Shown: piece by piece, positions 33,901 through 46,049 of the stretch
How the letters are laid out: every line of letters begins with the position of its first letter
Numbering within the stretch: position 1 is the stretch's first letter
From: Mytilisepta virgata
Lineage: Eukaryota > Mollusca > Bivalvia > Mytilida > Mytilidae
Direction of reading: 5' to 3'
Length of the DNA: 64,000 nt
Assembly (NCBI GenBank): GCA_028015205.1
Contig: CM051519.1
Span: 45,116,979-45,180,978, forward strand
Translations under genes and position numbers: made by a program
The notes under the pieces: model-generated
Databases searched by the model: none
The model's input: only the letters and a program-made list of their open reading frames with translations
What the model was told of the DNA's origin: nothing

Positions 33901-36900
33901 CTGAGTTACATTGTATATCCTAAAAATTTATGCAAATAAACATATTTGAATTTTTAAATAATTTTATACATAAAATTAAATAAACTATGACAATTACCTT
34001 TTTTTTAAAAATGCAAATAAATCATATATATTTTGAAAACTAAAAGAATTTCTGGATTTACTGCATATTGCTGCAAAGTGTTAGATTAAATTTCCAAGTA
34101 TAAATTATGTCAATGAGAAATAAAATTTCCTTTGAAATATGACAAAGAGATATAATATTTATAGCACAATAGAGTTATAATGCAGCTCCATAGAGTTATT
34201 TAACTAGGTTCTAGTTGCAAATGGAAAGAACCTAATTCCTATACAAATATGAAACAATATTTTAATAATAAATTTATTAACTTGTTAACTATAATATTAA
34301 AAATTTCAAAGCATTTGCTATTCTATTAGAATTATTTTGGTTTTTTTCTCTAAGTTATATATGTTTGGCCTTCAAAACTTTTGCATCAATATTCCATGAA
34401 TATGTGTCTATATATAAAAATTTATGTAGCTTGGTACATGATTATTTCTTCGAGAGTCTGAATGGAATATATATAGATAGTAAACTACACCCATAAATTA
34501 TAGAAAATAAGAATGGAAAAAATAATCCCAAAATATTTTAAATAGAAGGAAATGGAACTATTTTTTAAGAATTGAGAATAATTGTGTAATACTAAATAAT
34601 GGATTGTTATTTGTTATGCCATATGGGCATAATTTAAGCCATATCACGACGTCAGAGAACAGGTTAGTAATATTAAATAAATATGGGCCAACATGTTTAA
34701 TGAATACAGAAAAAGTATACCCAATCCACTCTCATTTACTATGCAGTATGTGTAAAGTTCTGTATTAATGGTACATATATATTACATAACCATATCAGAG
34801 CTTATCACACAATTCTATACAAAAACTACTGTTTTTTTTTAAATCTCTTCTGATGGGACATTGTCTTTTTAAGATAACTACAGGCATGGGATAAAAATTT
34901 TTTTCTTAGACCATGGTCATGGGACATGTTTTTTATTTTTCTTGGTAAATGAGGTTGTATGCTAGTAATAAATATTGCCTGGTCCCTTAGTTAGCTCACT
35001 GGTTGCAAAGCTGGCTTGTCATTGAGAGGTTCCTGATTCGATCCCTGGCAATGAAACTGGAATTTTGTAGTCTCATGCTCTAGCTCCCATTACGTTATAT
35101 CTAAGAAAATTTGCTGAACTTTAAAATTAACAAACATGCGTTCGATGCGAGTATTTGAGATACAAAAGTTTGGGGAGAATAACAAGACTCTAAGGTATCA
35201 TGATATTTTAAAATTAAATATTCAACTGTTCAAATATTTTTGTTGATACAGAAATGTGTTTCTTGAATGCAATGAATGTGAATTTTTCCATGCAAGAAGA
35301 AAAATATTAAGAGTTTTCTGATAGATCTTTGTTTATCAGTTGAAAAATAGCTACATCATCATGCATCAGCTGGTCATAATCAAACAGCATGTCATGTGTG
35401 AATGGCATCAAAGCAACCCAGGAAGTTTTATTCGTCGAAGTCCTTACATTTCATTCCACCTTGTTCCATGTCAACTTTGAAAGTCAATGCCTCCGAGACG
35501 TATTGTGTTGTTTTTGTTGCTCTTGGGTGTTCATTTGGAGTGGACAGTACGACAGAAGGGTGATTTTGTAAACAATAAGCTTAAGGGAGATAAGTCAGTT
35601 TGAAACGGAAGGAAACTAATGTCAGTGACAGTGCATTATCCGGAATTTCGTGAAAAAATTACGAACTTTAAATTTGGTACAAAAAAATGTTGTTTCACGG
35701 ATTTTCCTCAAAATAGGCTAGTTTTAAAGATGAAAATCTCAGAATCAATTTGAAACTATGCACAATGAGAGTCGCGAAACTTTGTCGATTCGATTTTTCA
35801 ATTGAAAAAAAACCAACACATTTCTTACACCGAAAATCGACAAGAAAAACGTTATTTTCATTACCTTTTTCGACAAAAGATCAATATTTACAGGATTATA
35901 TCGATGAGCCATTGCATTTTGAACAATTCAGACGACAATCTGTTGAGTAATATACAAAATGAGACGAGATATTGCAAAAAAAACCGTCCTCCTAAAAAAA
36001 ATGAAAAATGGCCGCCATTTTTACTTCGTCGACAAATTCTATGATTAGATATTTTCCTACGCTGGGACTTCCGGTTACCCAACTGTAATATGAAAACATC
36101 CGGTTATAGGCCGATGGCCATTGAAAAGTAAGAAATTCCATTAAGATTGCTAGTTAACAATACGATAAATTTATCATCAAGTTTTCTTCAAACAAATATT
36201 GTAAAATATAAGCCGCTCGACACAATATGAAGCTTTTTGGCTCGTTCGCTATGCTCAATCGCCGAAAAAGCTTCACATTGTGTCTCGCAACTGATATTTT
36301 ACGATATACGGTTGCAGAAAACCTGATAATATGTACATATACTGCCACATGACCCTCAGAGCATTCCAACTATTCGCATCATGAGCGTAATAAATTAAAG
36401 TATCACCCTCTCCATTAAGAGCTTTACATGGATAGTATTCTGGTTGATAGATACAATGTACATTGTAAGACTATCACTCTGAGCTAGATTATCACCTTTT
36501 AATAAGCCAATCAAAACAAGAATTTCTGCATAAAGTATAATAAATTTCATACCTATCATTTTTCTCACAACTGCTCAGTGCTGTCTTTAAATTTTCCTGG
36601 ATTGTTCTTATTCTGTCTCTAATATTTCTTAGTATCTGTGTTTCCATTTGTTTTGCAATCTGCGAAATGAGTTTTTACAATATAATTTCCGTCTATAAAA
36701 ATTGGGATTGACAAAAACAACGAATCATTGTTTGCTTTCATAAAGGCCTTTGTCTAACAACTACTAGACTATGATACCATTTCTGATTTAACTTTGACAC
36801 CATTTGATTAATTAGATGCCTCCTCTCCTCCTTATAAAGCCCTCAAGCTACCCTTTTCTGGGTGTTTTACAAACACTTTCAGAGAAATTTACTGAAATGA

Positions 36901-39900
36901 GAAACACCAACCACCTCAAGGAAAACTGGAAATCCTTCGAGTCGAATACAAAGCGTCACACGCTGTGTTTAAACTCATACCCCCCATTGATGAAAATCTA
37001 TTGAACATTAATAATACTAAATGATAAAATCATGCTTATTTACATTCTGTATATTACTGCTGAAATCAGCTGCACCGGCTATCAGTTCTTCTAACTTATG
37101 GTGTTCTTTTCTGTCTATCTTTGCAAGCTTGTCCACTCTTTTTGACACAAAATATTTTAGTATTTTTGTTTTTATGCTGGATTCGTCGTCAGAACTTTCT
37201 CTTAAAATCTCATGAAGCTTGTGCTCATATTCATTCAGTTGTTGGTGATGATATCCATAGTTCTGTTATAAAACACGTTTTAATATTAACTCATTTGCAT
37301 TTACACCCATAATGGTTAAGCAAAATATAAATATATAATGTACAGTTATACAAATACAAATAAAAACAATTTTAGAGTATAATTTTAACCAACGTGAACC
37401 TTTCTATCTCAACTCTGATGAATGCTTTATGAAGATACTAATAAGCGATAAAAGTTCAGGTTTCGGATTTAAAATTAATATATTTTTTCGACTAATGACA
37501 ATTATGATAAAACAAAAATACAAATATAACTTGCATTTTATGAATTTAGGAAATAAGTTGGCTCGCAATGTGTCATTAGTCTGACAATTCAGTAGAAAAT
37601 GAGTCTCATCTTCCACCAAGTTATAAGTCTTTGTTCTACGAATGTTTTTTAGCGACCCATTTTCTTTATTAGACAATGATCGCTAGGTCTGAATTTAGGT
37701 AAATTCTGACGATTCTTGAAATTTTGTTCTTGTAAATATCCTTTTAAACCACATATGATAGAGTAGAATATAAAAAAATAACACATAAAGAACAAGTAAA
37801 GCTTTTAAAAACCGACAATTTCGAAAACCATAAGTTTTAATTTTTTAGCTTGAAATAATAAACATGATAAACAGAAAAGTTATTTTGAACAATGCCAATA
37901 GTTCTTATTTACCCTTTGTGTTCTGTCTAGTTCTGCCATAATTTCCATGTGTTTTCTGATGATGTCCAATAGGTTCGTTCTTGTTGTACTTTGACACCAG
38001 AGAAATGTTCCTTCAAATCTGTAAACAAGTCAAAACAGAAACAGTAAAAATATTGTCATAGATGACAAACAAGATTTGTACTATGTTAAACACAAACTGC
38101 CTTCAGTTAAGGGTGGTATGCAAAATATCGCCCGAGACGTAGTCGAGGGTGATATTTTGTTTTGAGTGTGGTATTTTGGAAAATATATATGTCTCTGATA
38201 CTATATAAATATAAATTCTTCCGGCTTGCCTCAAATGTAGGCAGAATGTGTTATATTTTACTGAATGCAAATTATCTCTGCATACGGAGATGGTAAATCT
38301 CATTTCCGGTACGGAGGTTAGTATCCCTGCAACACGGTGGTATTCTCCCATGTGGTATTTCTATCGCTAAGGTTGGAATACCACCCATCGTTAAGATGAT
38401 GGATGGATGAATTATTGTTTAACGTCCAATGGCAACCAGGTGCATATCAGGACGAGAACATGTTGATAGGATAATTAATCTGATCCCTGATTTGTACTAG
38501 ACCGACACACGAAGTCGGATTTTTAATGTGCTAGCTCACGAGGTTACTGTCCGCAGAAAGACATATCACCTCATACGGACACATTATACTGACTCCGAGC
38601 CCACCAGTCTTTGCTCTTACTCCTAGATGCCGCGTGCTTGGCGGAGAGTAGCAAATACCAATTTTAATGTCTTTGGTCTGACCCGGCCGGGGATCGAAAC
38701 CGCGACCTTCCGCACTCTGGGCGAGCACGCTACCACGAGGCCACCGAGGCGGTCCCCGTCGTTAAGAAGGATGGGGCTTATTTTAAGGTGGATTGAAATA
38801 CCACATCTCTGTCAAGCAATGAGAAATCAAGATTTTTGCATAAAGTATAATATCATTTCTTATTGTAACGTCCGTGATGTTAGAAAGGGGTTGCTACAAG
38901 ACAACAATTGTAACTCGGCGGTTAAGAATATTGTTGTGTTTTTGTTTTGATACTAAGTGGGCGTTTCACTGACTGCAATATACATGCATTAGAAAAATCT
39001 TTTTTTTATTATATTTTTCCTTTATTTATATACTATTTTTACTATTTGAATGATAATGTCTAAATATTTTAAATCATTTCCTGATTATGGAAATTGAATG
39101 AAGTTCACCTAATTTCACACATCACTGAATACTATCAGAGACATATAAAACATATATGTCTCTGATACTATATAAATATAAATTCTTCCGGCTTGGATAA
39201 TTTCAGTTTACCCCGAATACAGCATGTCCCAGAGGAGCAACTTGTTAAATACGGACTTTGAATCTAATTTAAGAACTTTTTTTCAAGGAATTTATACTTA
39301 CGTGTAGTTTTTATAGATTTTCGGTCTGTTCAAGGTTACATTTTCTATGTTGGTATTCAGGTGCAGAGCAGCAGCCACATTCCCTAAACAAAACGCTATA
39401 TCCATAATGTCTGGAAAACCTGAAACATGAAGAACCATGTTTACTGTAGATGTACTATAATCACAGTGATAGTGTCTCTTATTTTGTAATACTGTGCGTT
39501 CACATATAGCTTAGTTGGACCGAAGATGGAGGCTGGAGAAACATCAATTCCTTGAAAAAAATACTGTTATTTGTTATTCTTCGAAAACGCGTACAATGAA
39601 AATTATTGAAAATCATTATTAAAAGTTGTTATAACTAGCTATTTGACACAAGTTTTTTTCTTTCTTTCTTTTCTGTTTTAGCTCGTTCCTCCATAATCAG
39701 TTCATTCTAACGAATTATCCTCTTTATACGAATTATTAATATATACAAATAGAATTTTCAACGCGATGTTTAATTGGTATCATCTTGCTGTTAACATATT
39801 TGTAAATATAAGAAACTCTTGCTCACCAGCTGATCTGAGTTTGTTCTGTTTTTCATAAATCTTTTTCAGTACAAATAAAGGTATTGGACTGCCATCCAGC

Positions 39901-39960
39901 TCTCCGGGTTTTCTTGAATGTTCCACGAGTAGTCGGCTGTACCACTCCAGTTTGTCGATT
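30965..39960 (-). CDS. Unrecognised triplicated gene, copy 3 (nine exons, 5' end uncertain)
   Basis: Exons in transcript order are 39827-39960, 39302-39419, 37913-38018, 37044-37262, 36553-36659, 32344-32446, 31774-31879, 31406-31492 and 30965-31083 (TGA). Lengths and phases equal those of copy 2 and all exons are open. Differences are mostly amino-acid replacements: IDKLEW for IDKMEW, ATG to ATT at the start of exon 5, LEDPSS for LEVPSS, EVEVHC for EAEVHC. Intron 5 is expanded to about 4.1 kb by the 32960-36336 insert, and intron 2 carries a SINE. Upstream of the first recognised exon the frame soon meets a TAA where copy 2 has TCA, and the ATG seen there in copies 1 and 2 is GTG. If that ATG is the start, copy 3 has lost it; otherwise an upstream exon is missing from my model. 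Function unknown. Confidence 0.75.
31974..32045 (+). repeat. Expanded poly-G tract in intron 6 of gene copy 3
   Basis: G runs broken by single T and by a duplicated CCGTTTGGGTGGGG segment; the homologous place in unit 2 is a simple run of 25 G. Confidence 0.9.
33228..33340. repeat. Hairpin in first 409-bp repeat
   Basis: Arms TAAAATATAAGCCG...CACAATATGAAGCTTTTT and their complement around a roughly 28-base loop rich in GCTCGTTCGCTACGCTCA. Confidence 0.8.
33470..36092. other. Sequence interrupting the second 409-bp repeat
   Basis: It begins with a pearl-like 3' fragment (to about 33657, ending GGGTAGGGTGAGCTAA), continues as about 1.3 kb of very AT-rich sequence, contains a SINE head at 34984-35060, and ends with unclassified sequence. 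Short open frames near 35389 and 35750-36044 show no recognisable domain. Confidence 0.5.
34984..35062 (+). repeat. tRNA-derived SINE head
   Basis: A-box-like TTAGCTCACTGG and B-box-like GATTCGATCCC are about 33 bases apart. The acceptor stem does not pair, so this is a SINE-type pol III promoter relic and not a tRNA gene. Confidence 0.55.
36196..36308. repeat. Hairpin in second 409-bp repeat
   Basis: Near-identical to 33228-33340, with a few substitutions in the loop (GCTATGCTCA). Confidence 0.8.
37395..37690 (-). mobile_element. Degraded LINE 3'-terminal coding relic (unit 3)
   Basis: Best preserved of the three: the minus frame 37676-37404 is open and contains NLVEDETHFLLNCQTNDTLR followed by a hydrophobic stretch and a C-terminal FIKHSSELR. 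This matches the conserved Cys/His tail of many LINE ORF2 proteins. No reverse-transcriptase domain is present here. Confidence 0.55.
38403..38758 (-). mobile_element. tRNA-derived SINE inserted in intron 2 of gene copy 3
   Basis: On the minus strand it begins with GGACCGCCTCGGTGGCCTCG, has A-box-like TGGCCTCGTGG and B-box-like GGTTTCGATCCC, then a body and a 3' part ending GGACGTTAAACAATAATTCA. About 15 bases are duplicated at the borders (TCGTTAAGATGATGG and TCGTTAAGAAGGATGG). Units 1 and 2 have the empty site (CCGTTAAGAAGGGCGG near 19364). It is a clear retroposition event after the triplication. The family name is not assigned. Confidence 0.8.
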
Positions 39961-40387
39961 CTGAAAAAGAATTCTAGAATCACTGACTGATCTTATTTAG
40001 CGTATAGGTCTATCGTGTTTTCACCGCTTTTCTGTGCCTTGTATTTTTTTTTTATTAGTCAAAACCGAAAGAAGAAAGAAAAAGAAAAACTAAAACATCG
40101 CAAGAAACAACCCTATTGTTCACCTCCAAACATCCCAATTTTTCCCTGCAAGGGAGACAACTGCGTAATTGAGGGAAACAACCCTATTTTTTAATACTGA
40201 GTTAATTTGTTGTATCGAGGGCCAAAGGAGAGATTAGTATTGTATACTAAATGTTGTTACCCTCTTTAAATAAAGTATTTATTATTATATTATTATTATT
40301 ACAGAATACCTAAGTTTAATGGCAACATCGTTAAAAGTCATGAGAGTCGTATTATGTCTTGATCCTGTGGAAAAATGATAAGACAAT

Positions 40388-40474
40388 TACGGCCCTCATT
40401 TGAGTAAGACATTCAGATTTGCCAACCCGAGAGAGGTTGCCATATCTGAATGTCTACCTCAAATGAGGGCCGTA
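40388..40474. repeat. Foldback MITE-like palindrome (unit 3)
   Basis: Counterpart of 5764-5857, with slightly shorter arms and several mismatches between arms. Confidence 0.7.
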
Positions 40475-41239
40475 ATTGTATAATGTTTCGAGTGTGTGAT
40501 GAATTAGGGATTAATGGAAACACATTGTGACGTCATAGTATCGCTCAAGAAAAACCCTTATAACATCCCAAAATAAGATGATTTTCTCAAATATCTCTGT
40601 AATAAGCACATGGGCGCCAACTGCTTAATTTTGCTAACAGAAGTCCATTACTTCAAAATAATAATACTGGCAGCAGAAAGGATTTCCTTTCATCATTATT
40701 CGGAACCGCCATTCCGTCTCCAGACCCTTGGGCGGCTGTAAATCGGCAAGCCAATAGCGGGATTTTTCTGTTAGAATATTCGGTAATTTTTTTTTATGAA
40801 GTAACCAGAATATCAAAATAATCAATTATTTCCATAGACTTATTTAAAAATATATCTTTACATGCGTGTTAATTATTCCGCACTACAAAAAGCCGGAACG
40901 AATGAGCAAATGACTTGCTTCAGTAAAAGATTGAAATAGGTACGCAAAAAGAATACATACATTTGAAATTCTCTTTTCATCAGGCTCAAATCTGGAACAA
41001 TAACGGATTCTGATGTGTAATACATTTTGAATAATTCGTACAATTACTACTTCTGTTGTAAACAGAGTTGCCACAATCTGTAACTAGTGCCGTTGTTACG
41101 CGAACGTAGTCAAGCGCTTTGCCACTAAATCGACGTCCTATTGTGACGTTCACTATATAATAGTTCAGAATGAACTGAACGTTTTTTATGAAAACATCAT
41201 GTATTAAATAATTTTTTAAAACCACTTTAACTTAAATTT

Positions 41240-42850
41240 ATTGAGCACCTGCATGGCCGGAAATTGCACATTGTCCTGATAACACAGTAAATCAGACAGG
41301 AGTCTTGCCACCTACGCCTCCCGAAGCTTGGCAGGTCATGGTAGCGGCAAAAAAAATATTCTAATGCATTCCAAGACTCTCTCTGCATCTATTTAGGATT
41401 TTTAAATAAATAATAATTAGAATAAAGGAAAATAAAAGAAGTTAATCATTAAAACAAAATCAACTGTATTTCTTCTAATTTTTGTTTTATTTTAACGATT
41501 ACAGAATTTCTTTATAATCATAGTGGTTTCAAAGATGGGGAAAATTAATTTTTTATATTTTAAATCCATGAAAAGAGATGAATGTCCTTAAAAATATAGA
41601 ATAGAAAATTAATGATGCTCTACAGTATAAAAAAAAATAATTTAAAAATAATTTAGAATAAGAGGACAAAATACTGGTTACAGAAAAACTGTACAAACTA
41701 ATGAAAATAGCTTTAAATTCATTATTTAAATAAGTATTGCGTTAATATACTTTAAACAACTTTTTTTTTCAAAAGACAACTTGTCACTTGCATCTTATAC
41801 CTAGATAAAGTTCATTTTTGCGTATTTGATTTTTTTCAAAAATAAAATTCAGTCTCACACGAATTCACACAATAAACTTTTATTTAGGTGAAGAGAGAAC
41901 AAACTGGACAAAAAAATTAATTGAATACATAATTTAAGAAACCCCCCCCCCCCCCCCCCCTTCCCAACCCAATTTAGATACATTTATTTACACCATTTAC
42001 AAAGAAAAGAACCTCAGTCAACATTTCTATTGTTCCTCAGTGAGAATAAATAAATGTTATAATTTCAGATAACGTATGTTGTATTTATACTGCATTGCCA
42101 AATCAATACAGGTTGAAAACAAGTCATTAGGATTTTCATAGTCGATTGTTTTCTCATCAAAAGCATGGATTTTGTGCAAAAAGTTTGCAATAAAAAATTC
42201 CAATTTTTGAGATTTCAAAAATCACATTTTTCAACCCAAAAAATCAGAACTTTTTCCCCGTTATGCGAGTCATAATGTCTATGTGACAAAAGATTTGAGT
42301 TTTTTTCTACTGATTTCAGCGACTTGATTTTCATTTTACAAAAATTGTGTCGATTTTCTTCCCGATTTTCCGCCAATTAAATTTAACCCTCTTTTTGGAA
42401 ATTTCCATTTTCCATCATTTCAAGTGTTCCTCAAATTTCAAAATGAGACGCATTAGATCAAGAAATGAAGTAGCAAACCACTGTTGCCCTCATACTTAAC
42501 TTTTTTTAATGAATTACCAAGGTGTATCGTTACTTTTGTTGACTAGTATATATGACCATATCCGTGTTTGAACAAGTTTTGTACGGATTAAGTATAATTT
42601 GTGAGATTTCGAACTTTTAACATCACTACATGTGACTAACAGGATTGTGTGTGACTGTTGTTCATTCTCTTCCTTTCTTCGTTTTGTTCCAAGTAATATC
42701 TTATGTTATCCTGGTTTGATTAGCATAGTTTATGCTGTTCGTTGTCCAAAAGAGGGAAAAGATACCATGCAGTTTTTGATAATTACAAAAAAAATTCCAC
42801 TTTATCTAAGTCCAAAATTTGGGGAAAAACATTCAATGAGATGATTGGCT
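41240..42850. other. 5' flank of gene copy 3, AT-rich, poly-C at 41942
   Basis: 41245-41345 matches the GC-richer block of unit 1 (6560-6650). 41942-41960 is a C run. A frame at 42632-42844 has no domain and is not conserved as a frame in unit 2. No gene supported. Confidence 0.45.
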
Positions 42851-43199
42851 AATATTTGTAAATTTTCAGCTTACTGTTCAATTCTGGACAATTTATCAGC
42901 CTTATTCAAACTAAATGCTGAAGTTTAAGGACATATTACCTTCCACGACAGTTCATTGACATGAAGTATGTTGTTATTAATAATTTTATAACTTGTTTGT
43001 TAAATAATAAAATTAAGTGCTTCGAGCATCTGAATAAGCAGGGGACTTTATCTCAGCCACCGGTTACGTAAAATTCCAATAGTCCTATTTGAATGGTATT
43101 TGTTTTCTGACTCAATAACATCACGATTCCAATAACATACACGATTCCATTAAAATACGAACTGCTTTATTTCAAAATGGCAATAGAATTTAATTGCTG

Positions 43200-43885
43200 T
43201 TGATCTCCCAATTCGAATATTACCACAAATATCTAAAGCCACACCAAATTGATTTTTAGCTCTTTGGATTTTTATGGCAAAAATAGGTGCAAGCGAGCGA
43301 AATATTAATTCTCATTTTTTTCTTGACAACTTGTTTTGTTTTTTTTCAGGCGAGGGTCAAATTTACGTGCGGCATAAATGTTTCAAAGTAAAATGTTGCT
43401 AAAATTGTTAAAAAAAAATATATTTTTTATACCAAAATTTAGGAGCAGGCAAACACTTTTTATTTTCAATTTCTTGAAAAATGAAGAATTTGGGAAAAAT
43501 TTACAGCATCTTTGAAAAACGAAGCGGCAATAAAAAAAATTCTTAAAATTTGCAATGTCCGAAAATGGGATCGGCGAACATGCTCGCGGTCAAAATGGAA
43601 TTGAATCCGTCAGCAGAGTTGTATACTTAGTGATAAATATAAATATTCACTGATACGAATTTTATTTTTATTGCAAAGGAGTAGGGCCACTTTTCCCTGT
43701 ATTTGTTTCACACATAACCATTGATTTTTTAATCTGAAATATTTACCTACTTTTTATTGTAAACGATTGGATGCATGCATTTTTATGTTAACAGACATCT
43801 TATGCTTAATCATTAATAAGTTCAATTTTTCTACCCGCAAAAGTCGTGTATAAAGGCAATTTGGGTCAATTTCTACGGTACCACT
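43200..43885. other. AT-rich spacer to the right of the triplication
   Basis: I see no coding frame, palindrome or named repeat. Confidence 0.4.
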
Positions 43886-43889
43886 TTTT

Positions 43890-44806
43890 AGCTCACCTTG
43901 ACCTATTGAACTGAAACTTGGCCTAAAGCTTTTATGGAAGGTCCTTTACAAAGTTTGCATAAATCATTCCGGTCCGTCAAACAAAATGGCCGCTTTTAGC
44001 ATTTACATGTTCTGATTGGTCCAAATTTAAACCTTCTTCTCCTCTGAAACCGTAAAGCCAAATGAACTGATTTTTGGTATGGAGCATCTATGGAAGGTCC
44101 TTTACAAAGTTTGCATAAATCTTCTTGGTCCGTGAAACAAAATGGCCGCCATGAGCATTTACATGTTCTGATTGGTCAAAATTTAAAACTTCTTCTTCTC
44201 TGAAATCGTAAAGCAAAATGAACTGATTTTTGGTATGGAGCATCTATGGAAGGACCTTTACCAAGTTTGCATAACTCATCCCGGCCCGTGAAACAAAATG
44301 GCTGCCATGAGCATTTACATGTTCTGATTGGTCGAAATTTAAAACTTCTCTGAAACCGTAAATTTAATGAACTGATGTTTGATATGGAGCATCTATGGAA
44401 GGTCCTTTACCAAGTTTGCATAACTCAGTCCGGTCCGTGAAACAAAATGGTCACCATGAGCATTTACATGTTCTGATTTGTCAAAATGTAAAAATTCTTC
44501 TCCTCTGAAACCATAAAGCCAAATGATCTGATTTTTGATATGGAACATCTATGGAAGGTCCTTTACAAAATTTATATAAATCATTCCGGTCCGTGAAACA
44601 AAATGGCCGCCATGAGGATTTACATGTTCTGATTGGTCGAAATTTAAAACTTCTTCTCTGAAATCGTAAAGCCAAATGAACTGATTTTTGGTATGGAGCA
44701 TCTAAAGAAGGTCCTTTACAAAGTTTGCCTAAATCCTCCCGGTCCGTGAAACAAAATGGCCAGGTGAGCGATACAGGCTCAGCGCACTGAGCCTCTTGTT
44801 TAATAT
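43890..44806 (-). mobile_element. Pearl/Helentron-type element with about 154-bp tandem repeats, inverted
   Basis: Reverse complement of the 4345-5224 type: TTTTAGCTCACCTTG at the left border and CCAGGTGAGCGATACAGGCTC followed by GCACTGAGCCTCTTGTTT at the right. About five copies of the same unit recur, with ACAAAATGGCCGC-type motifs near 43982, 44137, 44290, 44443, 44597 and 44750. The unit sequence is clearly shared with the unit 1 element. Confidence 0.7.
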
Positions 44807-45835
44807 CGCCAAGACAGAAATTCAGAACCAAAACTATTTAACTGTCATATCAAAGGAGATACATAAGCTGACTTACAGCAATAAATTCGTTTTGTTTCGA
44901 GTGTCCATCACGCTGCAAAACTGTCTTAAAGGCGTTGATTTGGCAAATTTGTGTTGCAACTGTCCCAAAAAGCGATATTAAGGTATTTAGAAAATGTTTG
45001 GTAACTTCTTTGTTAGTTATTATTAGCAAATCTTTACAGACCATATACCAGACAATGCCCACAGATATATTAAATGGCTTTAAGCGACTTTTTGAAAATT
45101 GCCCTACTTCTTTCATTAGTTCACGTCCCAGCAGAAAATGGGTTTCCGAACAAAAAAAACGAAGCTTGAAATATGCAAAAAAATAACTACACACGAACAG
45201 ATAAGATGAGTGACTACTTCAATGGTGACATGTTTCATTCTGTTGTTTATATATTTATTTGAAGTTTGATGCTGATGTAGAAAATAAACAGCTTAACGAT
45301 TTCCTGAACCTCAGATCAAAGAATGTTCGAATTTGAATTATTCATGAATTGTGACCAAATGTATTTCATTTTAAAATAGAGTATAGAAAGCTGTCACCGA
45401 ATACAGACCTGAAACACAATTTGTCACAATTTCTTTTTAATCATTTTTTTTTATTTGAATCCTCTCTATGGCTTTTATTTTGAGTTAATAATAATTCCGA
45501 TACTTTGTGAAATAAACCTGTCCTCATACAAATTGATTCATCATCTCTGTACAGTTTGATGTTACAAGTTTCACAGGCTTTCCATATTTTGGTCATTGGG
45601 TGCTGCTGGCGATACATTGTCTTTGATCAGCGTTGTTTCTTTCAATATTTTATCCATCTTCACAAAATATTTTACAATAGAATGTCTACGAACGAGAAAA
45701 GATGAAAGAAAAAAATATAAAGAAACCATATATGAAAAGAAAGACAAAAAATGAATAACATACGTAGCATATATTACAATAGAATGTCGTATTCTAAGTA
45801 TATGTAAGAGAATGATAATCCCTTTCTTCATGATT
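44806..45835. other. Unassigned sequence with overlapping open frames
   Basis: Frames at 44850-45194 (minus), 44935-45186 (plus) and 45571-45831 (minus) are open but show no motif, splice structure or composition bias I can support as coding. Confidence 0.3.
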
Positions 45836-45837
45836 AA

Positions 45838-46046
45838 GTACGACCGCCACTCAAAAGTGGGAAGTTGACGATTGGAAAGTCAAAGTCATCCCGTTTGTCG
45901 TAAAGTTCTGTATTCAACCTTCCTCTGGTGTCAATTTCGAGGTGAAGGTCAAGATAAGATGCAGACTTGGCAGTGTCTGTTGTATCCTTAATTTCGAGCT
46001 CATTGGGATAGATGAGATGTAAGAAATTCCCAAAACGTCGATGCAT
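45838..46046 (-). pseudogene. Penelope-like reverse-transcriptase fragment
   Basis: The minus frame reads RFGNFLHLIYPNELEIKDTT, then KSASYLDLHLEIDTRGRLNT and DKRDDFDFPIVNFPLL. This is the block just downstream of the catalytic YIDD motif, as in the element at 51,480-51,680. Only this block remains. Confidence 0.6.
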
Positions 46047-46049
46047 TAT

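Larger units (their letters stand above)
32960..36336. mobile_element. 3.4 kb insertion in intron 5 of gene copy 3, made of two tandem 409-bp repeats
   Basis: Unit 1 reads ACCGGTCCATATACTGCC continuously (near 530), and unit 3 has the insert between ACCGGTCC and ATATACTGCC. Repeat 1 is 32960-33368. Repeat 2 starts at 33369, is interrupted at about 33470 and resumes at about 36093 to end at 36336. Each full repeat ends with a strong hairpin. No coding region and no evident target duplication. Confidence 0.7.
32453..43100. repeat. Tandem segmental duplication, unit 3 (partial)
   Basis: This third unit is recognisable through the 5' exons of gene copy 3, the palindrome at 40388 and the segment 42850-43100, which matches 9885-10100 and 26660-26880. 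Beyond about 43.1 kb I see no further homology. Unit-specific changes are a 3.4 kb insert (32960-36336), a SINE (about 38403-38758) and a deletion joining sequence equivalent to unit 1 positions 3979 and 5557. Confidence 0.8.

Noticed and set aside
34984..35062. Functional tRNA gene
   Set aside because: A and B boxes are spaced correctly, but acceptor and T stems do not pair; SINE head is the simpler reading.
32960..36336. LTR retrotransposon (two similar 409-bp repeats)
   Set aside because: The repeats are directly adjacent, no primer-binding site, polypurine tract or gag/pol is present, and no target duplication is visible.
44850..45194. Open frames on both strands of 115 and 83 codons
   Set aside because: No motif, start context, splice signals or homologue that I recognise; opposite-strand overlap suggests chance.
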